A stretch of 51,056 bases of DNA from Limisphaerales bacterium (GTDB lineage Bacteria; Verrucomicrobiota; Verrucomicrobiia; Limisphaerales; UBA1100): contig JACNJL010000020.1 of the NCBI GenBank assembly GCA_014382585.1, positions 44,994-96,049 of the forward strand. The letters run 5' to 3'. How positions within the stretch are numbered: the stretch's first letter is position 1; every line of letters begins with the position of its first letter. The notes beneath the pieces are model-generated. The model saw only the letters and a program-made list of their open reading frames with translations, had not been told where the DNA came from and searched no databases. The translations under genes were made by a program, and so were the position numbers. Positions 16,251 through 25,163 of the stretch are shown in pieces.

Positions 16251-17105
16251 ATGAAAACGCTCTCATTCCTGTTGATGACCGTAGCATTGCAAGCCGCCGA
16301 GCCGCGGTTTCAGTTTCGCAGTTTCATTCAAAACGACGGCACGTTGATGAATGTGAAGCTCGATACCACCACCGGCCAAACCTGGCGTCTTGAGCGCACC
16401 CTCACCAACCGCCGCGAAACCACCCTCGCCGGCAAAGCCACTGAACGAAAGCTCGACGAGGCGATTCACAAACAGATTAATAATTTCAGCAGTTTTACCG
16501 TTGCCGAAGTGATTCAAGTCATGAATGCAACAAACCTAAAACTTATGGGCGAGAATCTGGTGCCGATCGTGTTCCGCGATCCGGCGGCTAATCCGGCGGT
16601 CAATGCAAAAGAAGCCAGATTACAACTGGTACCGCCCAGGCAGGAATTGGGCGAGGAGCTGGCGAACATCGATCCCATCACCGGACTTCCGTTGAGATCT
16701 GGCACACTCCGTTTCCAAGTCGACCCCGTCACGGGGCTCCCACTGCTGAATCCCGCCACGGGCCTCCCGCTTTTGATCGGCGGCAATCCCAGGCCAAATC
16801 CGAATTTCCCCAAGGGTGGTATTCCAACAATCAATCCACGCCATGCCAATGCACGGCAGCCCGCACGATTGAGTCCGGATAATGTACGAATTCGTCACTG
16901 GGCCAAAGGATTGGAAAACCGATCCTCCCTCAATATGATCACCGAAGTACTCAACGCCCTCGATTCTCCGCTGCGTTGTGTGATTGATGAAAACATTGTG
17001 TACCTCCTCCCCGAAAGCGCCACGCTCACCACGCGCGACGGCAAAACCAATAAGCCGAAGTACGAGGATCGCTGGGTGGAAATCAAAATAGCGAAGGGGA
17101 AATAA
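16251..17105 (+). CDS. Exported protein with DPxTGLPL repeats and an STN-like C-terminal segment
   Basis: 284 residues from the ATG at 16251, which gives a clean signal peptide (MKTLSFLLMTVALQAAEP). The middle holds at least three units of the form DPITGLPL / DPVTGLPLL / NPATGLPLL, reminiscent of the short plakin-type motif. It is followed by a Pro/Asn-rich linker (PRPNPNFPKGG). The last 90 residues, with SLNMITEVLNALDSPLRCVI and NIVYLLPESA, resemble the small STN/secretin N0 fold (helix-strand with a final strand) but this is only a pattern match. The first third has the segment FTVAEVIQVMNATNLK. I do not know the family; export and an envelope role are likely. Confidence 0.72.
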   Translation: MKTLSFLLMTVALQAAEPRFQFRSFIQNDGTLMNVKLDTTTGQTWRLERTLTNRRETTLAGKATERKLDEAIHKQINNFSSFTVAEVIQVMNATNLKLMGENLVPIVFRDPAANPAVNAKEARLQLVPPRQELGEELANIDPITGLPLRSGTLRFQVDPVTGLPLLNPATGLPLLIGGNPRPNPNFPKGGIPTINPRHANARQPARLSPDNVRIRHWAKGLENRSSLNMITEVLNALDSPLRCVIDENIVYLLPESATLTTRDGKTNKPKYEDRWVEIKIAKGK

Positions 17106-17115
17106 TCGCACGCTC

Positions 17116-17142
17116 GTGCTGCTGGCATCTTGCCGGCAGCAC
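17116..17142. repeat. Long intergenic hairpin element
   Basis: Arms GTGCTGCTGGC (17116-17126) and GCCGGCAGCAC (17132-17142) pair over 11 positions with one G-T wobble, around a 5-nt loop. No T tract follows. It starts 10 bp after a stop codon and looks like one of the dispersed palindromic repeats of this genome. It also occupies the longest possible start of the next frame (17116), which is therefore unlikely to be real. Confidence 0.65.
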
Positions 17143-17214
17143 AACAACACTGCGAACAAGTCGGCGTTGCTTGCGTGCCTTCACAATGGTTCATTGGCCG
17201 CGCAGGGAATTATT

Positions 17215-17808
17215 TTGAGCGACTGGAATATTCAATCACGCGGGCATCAATGCCATATTTGCGAGCAAGCGTTTGAGGATGGCGCGGGCTACCACACGGT
17301 TTTAGCCCATGAAAACCACGAGTATCTGCGACGCGATATTTGCCACGCGTGTTGGGAGCAACAAGGCGAAGGCGCGGCGGAACGCAAGGGGTTTATTTCA
17401 CACTGGCAGGGCACATACGAAGCACCACCGGAAGCCCCGCCCGAAGCGATCCAAAAGGACACCGCAGAAAGTTTACTGCGCAAGTTGCTGGAAACCGGCG
17501 ACGCGCGCTGGCGCGAGGCCAGTTACATCCTCGCAGTGATGCTCGAGCGCAAACGAATTCTCAAGGTAAAAGAACAACTGCACGAGGAAGACGGGCGCGT
17601 GTTTGTTTATGAGCAGCCAAAATCCGGTGATCTATTTACCATCCCCGATCCGGCTTTGAAGATGGAGGAACTCGAGCAGGTGCAAATCGAAGTCGCCGCG
17701 CTGCTGGAGCACGGCTTGCCGGTGGAAGGCGAGGCGTGGCCGCCCCTTCCAGTGGAGCCCACGGAGCCCGAAGCTCAAACCACCGAGCCAGCTCAAACCG
17801 CCCCGTGA
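17215..17808 (+). CDS. Zinc-ribbon (CxxC) protein of unknown function
   Basis: 197 residues from a TTG at 17215, giving MSDWNIQSRGHQCHICEQAF; an AGGGA seven bases upstream fits a ribosome site, while the longer frame from 17116 begins in a hairpin. Two CxxC pairs, CHIC at 14-17 and CHAC near 51-54, plus YHTVL form a likely zinc ribbon. A helical middle (SLLRKLLETGDARWREASYI) and a coiled-coil-like part rich in Glu/Lys follow, ending in a Pro/Glu/Thr-rich tail. The protein is conserved in type among Verrucomicrobiota as I remember it, but it has no known function. It ends 3 bp before rnc, so it is probably co-transcribed. Confidence 0.75.
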   Translation: MSDWNIQSRGHQCHICEQAFEDGAGYHTVLAHENHEYLRRDICHACWEQQGEGAAERKGFISHWQGTYEAPPEAPPEAIQKDTAESLLRKLLETGDARWREASYILAVMLERKRILKVKEQLHEEDGRVFVYEQPKSGDLFTIPDPALKMEELEQVQIEVAALLEHGLPVEGEAWPPLPVEPTEPEAQTTEPAQTAP

Positions 17809-17811
17809 CCG

Positions 17812-18507
17812 ATGGCCGGCCAGGGTTCATTTCAAAAACGGTTGGGGTACACGTTCAAAGACCCCGCGTTACTGGAGTTGGCGCTGAGGCATCCTTCGGT
17901 GAGCCACGAGAAAAGCGAGCCACTCCAAAATAATCAACGGCTGGAATTTCTGGGCGACGCCGTGCTGCAACTGGTGATCAGCGCGGAGTTGTTCCGGCAA
18001 TTTCCCGCGCGCGACGAGGGCACGCTGTCCAAGGCGCGCGCGCGGTTGGTCAATAAAGAAGCGCTGGCCGAACAGGCACTGTCGGTGGAGATCGGCCCTG
18101 AACTGATGGTCAGCCGCGGTGAAGAAAAGAGCGGCGGTCGTGAACGTCCCTCCGCGCTGGCCGATGCCTTTGAGGCGGTGGTGGGCGCAATTTATCTCGA
18201 TGGCGGATTCACGAAAGTGGAAAAATTCATCCACACCCAATTCGCCGAAGCCTTCAAAGGCGCGGACGCCGGTCGGCACGTCGGCAATCCGAAAGGCGAG
18301 TTGCAGGAAATTTTGCAGAGCAAGAACGCGGTCGCGCCTGAGTATCGTCTTCTTGATTCACAGGGCCCGGACCACGACCGCTTCTTCGAATGCTCCGTGC
18401 GCCATTGCGGAAACGAGCTGGCGCGCGGCACCGGCAAAAGCAAAAAAGCCGCCGAAACCGACGCCGCAACCAATGCGATTGCCGCGTTTCAAGAGACACA
18501 AAAATAA
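17812..18507 (+). CDS. rnc: Ribonuclease III
   Basis: 231 residues, the normal length. The RNase III signature NQRLEFLGDAVL spans residues 41-52 with E45 and D49; the second acidic pair is in PSALADAFEAVVGAIYLDGG (about 119-138). A C-terminal double-stranded RNA-binding domain begins at about 160 (NPKGELQEILQ) and ends with GTGKSKKAAETDAATNA. It cleaves double-stranded RNA in rRNA maturation and mRNA decay as a dimer with magnesium. It follows the zinc-ribbon gene by 3 bp and precedes clpP by 64 bp. Confidence 0.97.
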   Translation: MAGQGSFQKRLGYTFKDPALLELALRHPSVSHEKSEPLQNNQRLEFLGDAVLQLVISAELFRQFPARDEGTLSKARARLVNKEALAEQALSVEIGPELMVSRGEEKSGGRERPSALADAFEAVVGAIYLDGGFTKVEKFIHTQFAEAFKGADAGRHVGNPKGELQEILQSKNAVAPEYRLLDSQGPDHDRFFECSVRHCGNELARGTGKSKKAAETDAATNAIAAFQETQK

Positions 18508-18519
18508 CCCGTGAAACCT

Positions 18520-18548
18520 TTGAAATTGACCCGGGCCGTTTGTAATTA
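18520..18548 (+). promoter_or_regulatory. Candidate sigma-70 promoter for clpP
   Basis: TTGAAA at 18520-18525, a 17-bp spacer and TAATTA at 18543-18548, between rnc and clpP. A second possible -35, TTGACC, lies at 18526. Based on consensus match only. Confidence 0.4.
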
Positions 18549-18571
18549 TAGGCTCACGAAACTTTTTTGGT

Positions 18572-19222
18572 ATGGCGAACGACACGATACAAAATAACTA
18601 CCTTGTCCCCCACGTGGTGGAACAAACCAGTCGCGGCGAACGCGGGTACGACATTTACTCCCGGCTGCTGGTCGATCGCATCATTTTTCTGGGCACGGGC
18701 ATTGATGACAATGTCTCCAACGTGGTCATCGCGCAGATGCTGTTTCTGCAAATGACCGACCCCAAGAAAGACATCCACGTGTACATCAATTCTCCCGGCG
18801 GCCACGTCACCGCCGGCCTTGCGATTTATGATACCATGCAGTTTCTCACTTGCGACGTGAACACCTACTGCATCGGCCAAGCCGCAAGCATGGGCGCGGT
18901 GCTGCTCGCCGGCGGCACCAAAGGCAAACGCTTCGCGCTGCCCAACGCGAACATTATGATTCACCAAGTGCTCGGTGGCGCACAGGGGCAAGCCACGGAT
19001 ATGGAAATTCAGGTCAAGCATATGCTCGTTCTCAAGAAAACCCTGACCAACATTCTTTCCAAACACACCGGCAAACCCTACGAAGAAGTCTTCGAAGCCT
19101 GCGAACGCGACAACTTTCTCAGCGCCGAGGAAGCCAAAGAATTCGGCCTCGTGGACGAAGTGGTCGCCTCCCGCAAAGACGTGCCCAACCTGCCGGACAA
19201 ATCTTCCACAGACGGAAAATAA
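18572..19222 (+). CDS. clpP: ATP-dependent Clp protease, proteolytic subunit
   Basis: 216 residues with the full catalytic triad: S106 in [11 protein letters not shown]131 in IMIHQVLGG, and D180 in [21 protein letters not shown] at 72-82 is the substrate-binding strand. The tetradecamer degrades proteins unfolded by ClpX. It is followed by clpX after 2 bp, the standard arrangement, and probably has its own promoter in the 64-bp gap upstream. The C-terminal extension ([17 protein letters not shown]) is longer than in most. Confidence 0.97.
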   Translation: MANDTIQNNYLVPHVVEQTSRGERGYDIYSRLLVDRIIFLGTGIDDNVSNVVIAQMLFLQMTDPKKDIHVYINSPGGHVTAGLAIYDTMQFLTCDVNTYCIGQAASMGAVLLAGGTKGKRFALPNANIMIHQVLGGAQGQATDMEIQVKHMLVLKKTLTNILSKHTGKPYEEVFEACERDNFLSAEEAKEFGLVDEVVASRKDVPNLPDKSSTDGK

Positions 19223-19224
19223 CC

Positions 19225-20493
19225 ATGGCCCGACGCCAAATTACCCTTTGCAGTTTCTGCGGCAAAAGCCACGCGGAAGTCCGCAAACTGGTGTCCGGCC
19301 CCGGCGTGTACATCTGCGACAACTGCGTTGAGACCTTCAAGACCGTTCTCGACAAAGAGTTAGCCAACGATAAAACACAACCCACGCCCAAGCTAAACGT
19401 TCTCCAACCTGCCGAAATCAAAGCCGAGCTGGATCGCCATTGCATCGGGCAAGATGAGGCCAAGAAAACGTTGGCCGTGGCCGTTCACAATCATTACAAA
19501 CGCATCGTGCACGAAGCCGAAGCGACCGAGGATGACGACTGCCCGCACTCCGGAGTAGAGATCGAGAAGACCAACATCATGCTCATCGGCTCCACCGGCA
19601 CGGGCAAGACACTGCTCGCGCGCACGCTTGCGGGCATCCTCGATGTGCCCTTCGCCATCGCCGACGCCACCACCCTCACCGAGGCAGGATACGTGGGCGA
19701 AGATGTGGAAAATATTATCCTCCGTCTGCTGCAAGCCGCCGACTTTGATGTGAAGCGCGCCGAGATGGGCATCATTTACATCGATGAAATCGATAAAATC
19801 ACACGCCGCACCGAAAACGTTTCCATCACCCGCGATGTCTCCGGCGAAGGCGTACAACAGGCGCTGCTGAAAATTCTCGAAGGCACCGTGTGCAGCGTGC
19901 CCCCGCAAGGCGGCCGCAAACATCCGCAACAGGAATACATCCGCGTGGACACACGCAACGTGCTATTCCTGTGCGGCGGCGCGTTTGTGGACCTCGACAA
20001 AGTCATTCAACGCCGGCTCGGCAATCACGTGCTCGGCTTTGGCGCGGTGGAAGAGCAAATCGAAGCCGTCGCCGATGGGCGCGAGGCGGTCAAACATGTG
20101 GAGCCGGAAGATTTGTTAAAGTTCGGTTTCATCCCCGAGTTTATTGGCCGACTCCCGATGATTTCTGTGCTGGAAGAATTGACCGAGAATCAGCTTGTCG
20201 AAATTCTTTCCGACACTAAAAGCGCCCTCATCAAGCAATACCAAAAATTGCTGTGGCTCGAAGGCGTGGCGCTTGAATTCACACGTGATGCCCTGCACGA
20301 ACTTGCCGCGCAAGCCATCAAAAAAGGGACCGGCGCACGCGCCTTGCGCGGGTTGCTCGAACGGTTGATGCTCGATCTAATGTACGAGATCCCCGGCAGC
20401 GCCGACATTGAGGGCATCAAAATTACGCGCGGCGCGGTGCAAGGCAAAACCAAGCCGGTTATCCGCCGCAAACCCAAACAGGCGGCTGCCTGA
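19225..20493 (+). CDS. clpX: ATP-dependent Clp protease, ATP-binding subunit
   Basis: 422 residues from the ATG at 19225; the frame stays open upstream through clpP but that is a shadow. The N-terminal zinc-binding domain has CSFCGKS and CDNC. Walker A is GSTGTGKT and Walker B is IIYIDEIDK, with the sensor/arginine-finger region at [10 protein letters not shown]. The ClpP-docking loop reads LGFG, in place of the common IGFG. The AAA+ hexamer recognises tagged proteins, unfolds them and feeds ClpP. It lies 2 bp after clpP. Confidence 0.97.
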   Translation: MARRQITLCSFCGKSHAEVRKLVSGPGVYICDNCVETFKTVLDKELANDKTQPTPKLNVLQPAEIKAELDRHCIGQDEAKKTLAVAVHNHYKRIVHEAEATEDDDCPHSGVEIEKTNIMLIGSTGTGKTLLARTLAGILDVPFAIADATTLTEAGYVGEDVENIILRLLQAADFDVKRAEMGIIYIDEIDKITRRTENVSITRDVSGEGVQQALLKILEGTVCSVPPQGGRKHPQQEYIRVDTRNVLFLCGGAFVDLDKVIQRRLGNHVLGFGAVEEQIEAVADGREAVKHVEPEDLLKFGFIPEFIGRLPMISVLEELTENQLVEILSDTKSALIKQYQKLLWLEGVALEFTRDALHELAAQAIKKGTGARALRGLLERLMLDLMYEIPGSADIEGIKITRGAVQGKTKPVIRRKPKQAAA

Positions 20494-20541
20494 TTTCCCA
20501 CTGTCGCCAAGCTGCGAGCAGTGGTTTGTTGCACACCCAAA

Positions 20542-21726
20542 ATGTCCGAACCCACGCCCATTGAAAACCAGATTGCCGACCACGTGCGCGCGTTGCCACC
20601 TTCGGGAATTCGTGAATTTTTTGAATTGGTGCAGGGTCGGCCGGAAGTCATTTCGCTGGGCGTGGGCGAACCTGATTTTACAACCCCGTGGCACATCCGC
20701 GAAGCCGCCATCTTCGCGCTCGAATGCGGCAAGACGAGCTACACCTCCAACCTCGGTTTACTGAAACTGCGCGAGGCGATCAGCCGCTACGTGGCCCAAC
20801 ATTTTGGCCCGGAATACCATCCGGAAAACGAAATCCTCGTCACCGTTGGCGTCAGCGAAGCGCTTGATCTCGCCCTGCGCGCGCTCATCAATCCCGGCGA
20901 CGAGGTGATTTATCACGAACCGTGTTACGTGAGCTATTCGCCCAGCATCGCGCTCACCCACGGCGTGCCCGTTCCCGTCGCGTGCCGTGCGGAAGAAAAA
21001 TTCAGCGTCACCGCCGACGCCATCGCCGCCGTCATCACGGACAAGAGCCGTGTGCTGATGCTCAATTTTCCCACCAACCCAACCGGTGGCACGATGACGC
21101 GCACCGAATTGCAGGCCATCGCCGACCTCGCCGTGAAGCATAATCTCATCGTAATTACCGATGAAATTTATGCCGAGCTCACGTTCGAAGGCGAACACAC
21201 CAGCATCGTGAGCCTTCCGGGTTTGCGTGATCGCACAATTTTTTTGCACGGATTTTCAAAGGCTTACGCGATGACCGGTTTCCGCATCGGCTACGCTTGC
21301 GGCCCCGCTGAGTTGGTCCGCGCAATGACGCGCATTCATCAGTACTCGATGTTGTGCGCCAGCCTCCCCAGCCAGGAAGCCGCGTTGGAGGCACTGCGCA
21401 ATGGCGATGCGCCGATGGCCGAAATGCGCGAGGCCTATCGCCAACGCCGCAATGTGATGGTGAACGCCCTTAAGGCGATGGGGCTGGAATGCCATCTGCC
21501 GCGCGGCTCGTTTTATGCCTTCCCCAGCGTGCAATCCACGGGGTTGGATTCAAAGACATTTGCCGCAACTCTGCTGGCAGCCGAAAACGTGGCCGCCGTC
21601 CCGGGCAATGCTTTTGGCGAAAGCGGTGAAGGCTTTCTGCGCTGCTGCTTCGCCGCCGGTTTAGATCAAATCGAAACCGCAATGGAACGTATGGCGCGGT
21701 TTGTGGTAAGCACGAAAAAGGGCTGA
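20542..21726 (+). CDS. Class I/II aminotransferase (aspartate/aromatic type)
   Basis: 394 residues from the ATG at 20542 (MSEPTPIENQ); an upstream start at 20521 would add seven unlikely residues. Fold-type I PLP enzyme: GVGEPDFTTP near 40, the cofactor-stacking region YHEPCYVSY, NFPTNPTGG (Asn ligand), ITDEIYAELTFEG (Asp ligand), and the Schiff-base lysine in HGFSKAYAMTGFRIGY. It transfers amino groups between amino acids and 2-oxo acids; family members include aspartate, alanine and LL-diaminopimelate aminotransferases. The specificity is not readable. The gene converges on dnaA across a shared terminator. Confidence 0.9.
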   Translation: MSEPTPIENQIADHVRALPPSGIREFFELVQGRPEVISLGVGEPDFTTPWHIREAAIFALECGKTSYTSNLGLLKLREAISRYVAQHFGPEYHPENEILVTVGVSEALDLALRALINPGDEVIYHEPCYVSYSPSIALTHGVPVPVACRAEEKFSVTADAIAAVITDKSRVLMLNFPTNPTGGTMTRTELQAIADLAVKHNLIVITDEIYAELTFEGEHTSIVSLPGLRDRTIFLHGFSKAYAMTGFRIGYACGPAELVRAMTRIHQYSMLCASLPSQEAALEALRNGDAPMAEMREAYRQRRNVMVNALKAMGLECHLPRGSFYAFPSVQSTGLDSKTFAATLLAAENVAAVPGNAFGESGEGFLRCCFAAGLDQIETAMERMARFVVSTKKG

Positions 21727-21740
21727 GTTTCCTCAGCCCT
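21715..21740 (-). terminator. Bidirectional terminator between the aminotransferase gene and dnaA
   Basis: A perfect 9-bp stem, AGGGCTGAG (21719-21727) and CTCAGCCCT (21732-21740), with a TTTC loop. On the minus strand, five T residues follow the stem (21719-21715), so it terminates dnaA well. It overlaps the stop codon of the aminotransferase gene and may also terminate that. Confidence 0.8.
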
Positions 21741-21761
21741 CCTTCTCTGATTTTTTGACTG

Positions 21762-23111
21762 CTATCGAAGCAGTTGCTTCTCCAAGTAATGAACCGTCTG
21801 GCGCACGTTAGCGTCGATCTCCATTCGGTCTTTCACCAACCGGCACGCGTGCAGCACGGTGCCGTGGTCTCGCCCGCCAAAGGCTTCGCCGATGGCGCTG
21901 AGCGAGTGCTCGGTAAGTTGGCGTGAAAGATACATCGCAATCTGGCGTGGGAAGGCGATGTTTTCCGGCCGGCGTTTGCTGGTCATATCGGCCATGCGCA
22001 GGTCAAATTTCTCAACCACCTTTTTCTGGATGACTTCCATCGTGATGGTGTGCCGACCTTCTTCCTGCAGGATTTCGCGCAGCAAATTTTCCACCACATC
22101 ATTGGTCAGCTCCTTGCCGGTCAGATGGGCGTAAGACGCCACGCGAATCAGCGCGCCCTCAAGGCGGCGGATGTTGGTGCGGATACGATTGGCGAGGAAA
22201 GTTAATACATCCTCGGGAATTTCCACGCCCATGCTCTTCACTTTATTGCGGAGAATGGCGAGGCGGGTTTCCACATCGGGCGGCTGGAGATCGGTGACCA
22301 AGCCCCACTCAAAACGACTCACGAGACGATGCTCGAGGTTTTGAATCTCACTGGCCGGCCGGTCGCACGTGAGTACGAGTTGCTTATGAGCTTCGTGCAG
22401 CGCATTGAAGGTGTGAAAAAATTCTTCCTGAATGCGCTCCTTGCCGGCGAGAAACTGAATGTCATCAATCAATAGAACATCAGTTTGCCGATATTTTTTG
22501 CGAAACTTAACCAGTTGATTATCCTGAATGGCAGCGATGTATTCGTTGGTGAATTTCTCGGAAGACACATAAGACACCTTGGCCGCCTTTTTGGCCCCCG
22601 CCACGTGTTGACCGATGGCGTGCAGCAAGTGCGTCTTGCCCAAGCCCGTGCCGCCGTAAAGAAAGAGCGGATTGTACGCCTTGCCCGGTTGCTGCGCCAC
22701 GGCCATCGCGGCGGCGTGGGCGAAACTGTTATTGTTGCCCACCACGAAGGTTTCAAACGTGTTGCGCGGGTTAAACATCAGGTCGCCATCGCTGGCTTTA
22801 CGTGTGGAGGTTTTCCGTCCTTTGGCCGGTTTGGCGGTCGCGGTCGCGGCGCCATTTCCGCCGGCGGCAACCTTGAACTTAATGTTGAGATTACGCCCAC
22901 TGGCCTGGGTGAGGGCATCCTGCAACAGCTCAAGATAGTTATCCTTCAACCACACCTCCGAGAATTCATTGGGCACCTCGAGGGTGATGGAAGATTGGTT
23001 AAGGGAAACTGGTTGCACCGAAGAGAACCACAAATTGTAGGTCTCGGTGTTGAGCAGGGTACGGATTTGTTTTGTGGTTTTGGTCCAGATTTTTTCGACA
23101 GTGGCCTGCAT
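21762..23111 (-). CDS. dnaA: Chromosomal replication initiator protein DnaA
   Basis: 449 residues with all four domains: oligomerisation domain I (1 to about 80), a Gly/Ala/Lys-rich linker (84-107), AAA+ domain III with Walker A GGTGLGKT (153-160) and Walker B LLIDDI (213-218), and domain IV ending with the DnaA box-binding signature GGRDHGTVLHACRLV near 408-425. It binds DnaA boxes and opens the origin with ATP. Upstream lie three DnaA-box-like sites and an AT-rich stretch, one box close to the dnaA start where it could mediate autoregulation. No dnaN follows; the neighbours are the aminotransferase gene and a P-II gene. Confidence 0.97.
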   Translation of the reverse strand: MQATVEKIWTKTTKQIRTLLNTETYNLWFSSVQPVSLNQSSITLEVPNEFSEVWLKDNYLELLQDALTQASGRNLNIKFKVAAGGNGAATATAKPAKGRKTSTRKASDGDLMFNPRNTFETFVVGNNNSFAHAAAMAVAQQPGKAYNPLFLYGGTGLGKTHLLHAIGQHVAGAKKAAKVSYVSSEKFTNEYIAAIQDNQLVKFRKKYRQTDVLLIDDIQFLAGKERIQEEFFHTFNALHEAHKQLVLTCDRPASEIQNLEHRLVSRFEWGLVTDLQPPDVETRLAILRNKVKSMGVEIPEDVLTFLANRIRTNIRRLEGALIRVASYAHLTGKELTNDVVENLLREILQEEGRHTITMEVIQKKVVEKFDLRMADMTSKRRPENIAFPRQIAMYLSRQLTEHSLSAIGEAFGGRDHGTVLHACRLVKDRMEIDANVRQTVHYLEKQLLR

Positions 23112-23504
23112 CTTTTTTTGTTTTCGTCGCTAAATGTTAAAATCAAATTGTTTATTCACAGTGCCGACGCATCGTCGACGTGGGCCCAAAGGCCCGGTTG
23201 GGTTGCCCTTGCGGGCGGGTGGCAAATCACCCTTTGTGTCTCGCTCCATCTCTCGACACCACTTCCCGGCAAGAAGCATTGCTGCTCGGTTTGCTGGGAC
23301 GCGGCGCAATGTGTATGCGATCGGCACATCAGTTGCCACGCCAAGCTATTAACTTTTGTTCACGCCTTGTTCACACGCCGTCTTCGGGCTTGACAAAGCC
23401 AAAAGCACCGCGCCTTTTACGCATGTTATTGGTATAAAAATACTCATAATAAATAATATATTACTCCCTGAGCTCAATGAAGCGATGAAGGTGCGTGCGA
23501 AGAT
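23112..23504. other. Candidate replication origin (oriC) between dnaA and the P-II gene
   Basis: This 393-bp stretch holds no gene. It contains three DnaA-box-like 9-mers in the same orientation: TTATTCACA at 23152-23160 (one mismatch to TTATCCACA), TTGTTCACG at 23356-23364 and TTGTTCACA at 23367-23375, the last two 11 bp apart. A clearly AT-rich stretch of about 40 bp at 23425-23470 (ATAATAAATAATATATTAC) could be the unwinding element. Location beside dnaA is typical. It is based on pattern only; strand asymmetry was not computed. Confidence 0.5.
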
Positions 23505-23928
<424 letters not shown>

Positions 23929-24007
23929 CTTTTTGTTAGATTCGGAATCGACAAGTTTTTGAAAGCAATCTCGACAGCGCTCCGTTGCCCCGCTAAATCT
24001 TCCGCCG

Positions 24008-25117
24008 ATGGGTTTGCTCTACCGCCATTGCCTCCGACCGCTGCTGTTTTGGCAGGAATCGGAGGCCGTTCACAACCGCGTTTTACGGGGGCTTTCCCTC
24101 ACCGCACGCCTGCCCGCGTTGCCGCTGCTCACCGATGCGCTCTATGGCGCGCCGGATTTGCCGGTGTCTTTGGCTGGGCTGAATTTCCCAAATCCAATCG
24201 GGCTTGCCGCCGGGATGGACAAGGCCGCCGCCGCTGTGCCGGTGTGGGAGCGGCTCGGATTCGGCTTCGCCGAGCTGGGCGGCGTCACACGTCACGCGCA
24301 GATTGGCAATGACACCCCTCGAATGTTTCGCGCCGTGGCAGACCGCGCATTGGTCAATCGGATGGGCTTCAACAATCCCGGCGCCGAAGCGATGGCTGGG
24401 GCGCTGCGCGGCTGGCGCGCACGAGAGCAATGGCCCGTGCATCCCATCGGCATCAACCTCGGCAAATCGAAGATCACGCCGCTGGAAGAAGCGGCAGAAG
24501 ATTATGCGTTTTCGTTGAGTGCGCTGCAGGGCTTGGCGGATTTTTTTGTGGTCAACGTCAGCTCGCCCAACACGCCCAACCTGCGCGCGTTGCAGGACAA
24601 AAGTGCGCTGGATGAAATCCTAAAAACCCTCCGCGCGGTGAATGCCGACGTGCCGCTCTTGATAAAAATCGCGCCCGATTTATCCGCCGAAGCCATCGAC
24701 GATGTGCTCGACCTCGCCACCACCCATTCCCTCGCCGGCATCGTGGCCACCAACACCACCATCGAGCGGCCTAATACCGGCGACGCACAGTGCAAAAAAA
24801 TCTATGCCGAAACCGGCGGCCTGAGCGGCGCACCCTTGCGCATGCGCAGCACAGAAATCATCGCGCACATTTACCAGCACACCAACGGCAAGCTGCCCAT
24901 CATTGGCGTGGGCGGCATTTTCACGGCGGACGACGCGTGGGAAAAAATCACCGCCGGCGCCAGTCTCGTGCAAGTGTACACCGGCCTCGTTTACGAAGGG
25001 CCGTCCATTGCCAGCGACATCGTCCGTGGGCTGAAGGCGCGGATGGAAAAAGAAGGCGTACGATCGTTGAGCGATTTGGTGGGTTCGGCGGACTCGCAAG
25101 CTCGTCCCTCCAAATAA
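24008..25117 (+). CDS. pyrD: Dihydroorotate dehydrogenase (quinone), class 2
   Basis: 369 residues. The N-terminal helical extension (MGLLYRHCLRPLLFWQES) is the quinone- and membrane-contacting part of class 2 enzymes. The FMN barrel shows GLAAGMDK near 70, NRMGFNNPGA, the active-site serine in NVSSPNTPNLR (about 180-190), KIAPDLS, TNTT and the phosphate-binding IGVGGIFT. It oxidises dihydroorotate to orotate in pyrimidine synthesis at the inner membrane, passing electrons to quinone. The last ten codons (GSADSQARPSK) lie within a dispersed hairpin repeat, so the C-terminus has been rewritten. Confidence 0.96.
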   Translation: MGLLYRHCLRPLLFWQESEAVHNRVLRGLSLTARLPALPLLTDALYGAPDLPVSLAGLNFPNPIGLAAGMDKAAAAVPVWERLGFGFAELGGVTRHAQIGNDTPRMFRAVADRALVNRMGFNNPGAEAMAGALRGWRAREQWPVHPIGINLGKSKITPLEEAAEDYAFSLSALQGLADFFVVNVSSPNTPNLRALQDKSALDEILKTLRAVNADVPLLIKIAPDLSAEAIDDVLDLATTHSLAGIVATNTTIERPNTGDAQCKKIYAETGGLSGAPLRMRSTEIIAHIYQHTNGKLPIIGVGGIFTADDAWEKITAGASLVQVYTGLVYEGPSIASDIVRGLKARMEKEGVRSLSDLVGSADSQARPSK

Positions 25118-25149
25118 ACGTACCCGCCCTTGGAGGGACGAGCTTGCGA
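25094..25149. repeat. Dispersed-type inverted repeat overlapping the pyrD stop
   Basis: A perfect 20-bp inverted repeat, arms 25094-25113 and 25130-25149 (core CGCAAGCTCGTCCCTCCAA), encloses a 16-nt loop. It contains the last codons and stop of pyrD. No T tract follows, so it is more likely a REP-like element than a terminator, though it could protect the mRNA end. Confidence 0.85.
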
Positions 25150-25163
25150 ATCCGGGGTGTGAC

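Noticed and set aside
17116-17214. Upstream extension of the zinc-ribbon gene
   Set aside because: It begins inside an 11-bp hairpin repeat and adds 33 residues without family support; the TTG at 17215 fits better.
22485-23393. 302-codon plus-strand frame over dnaA and the origin region
   Set aside because: Antisense to dnaA; composition typical of shadow frames in GC-rich genes.
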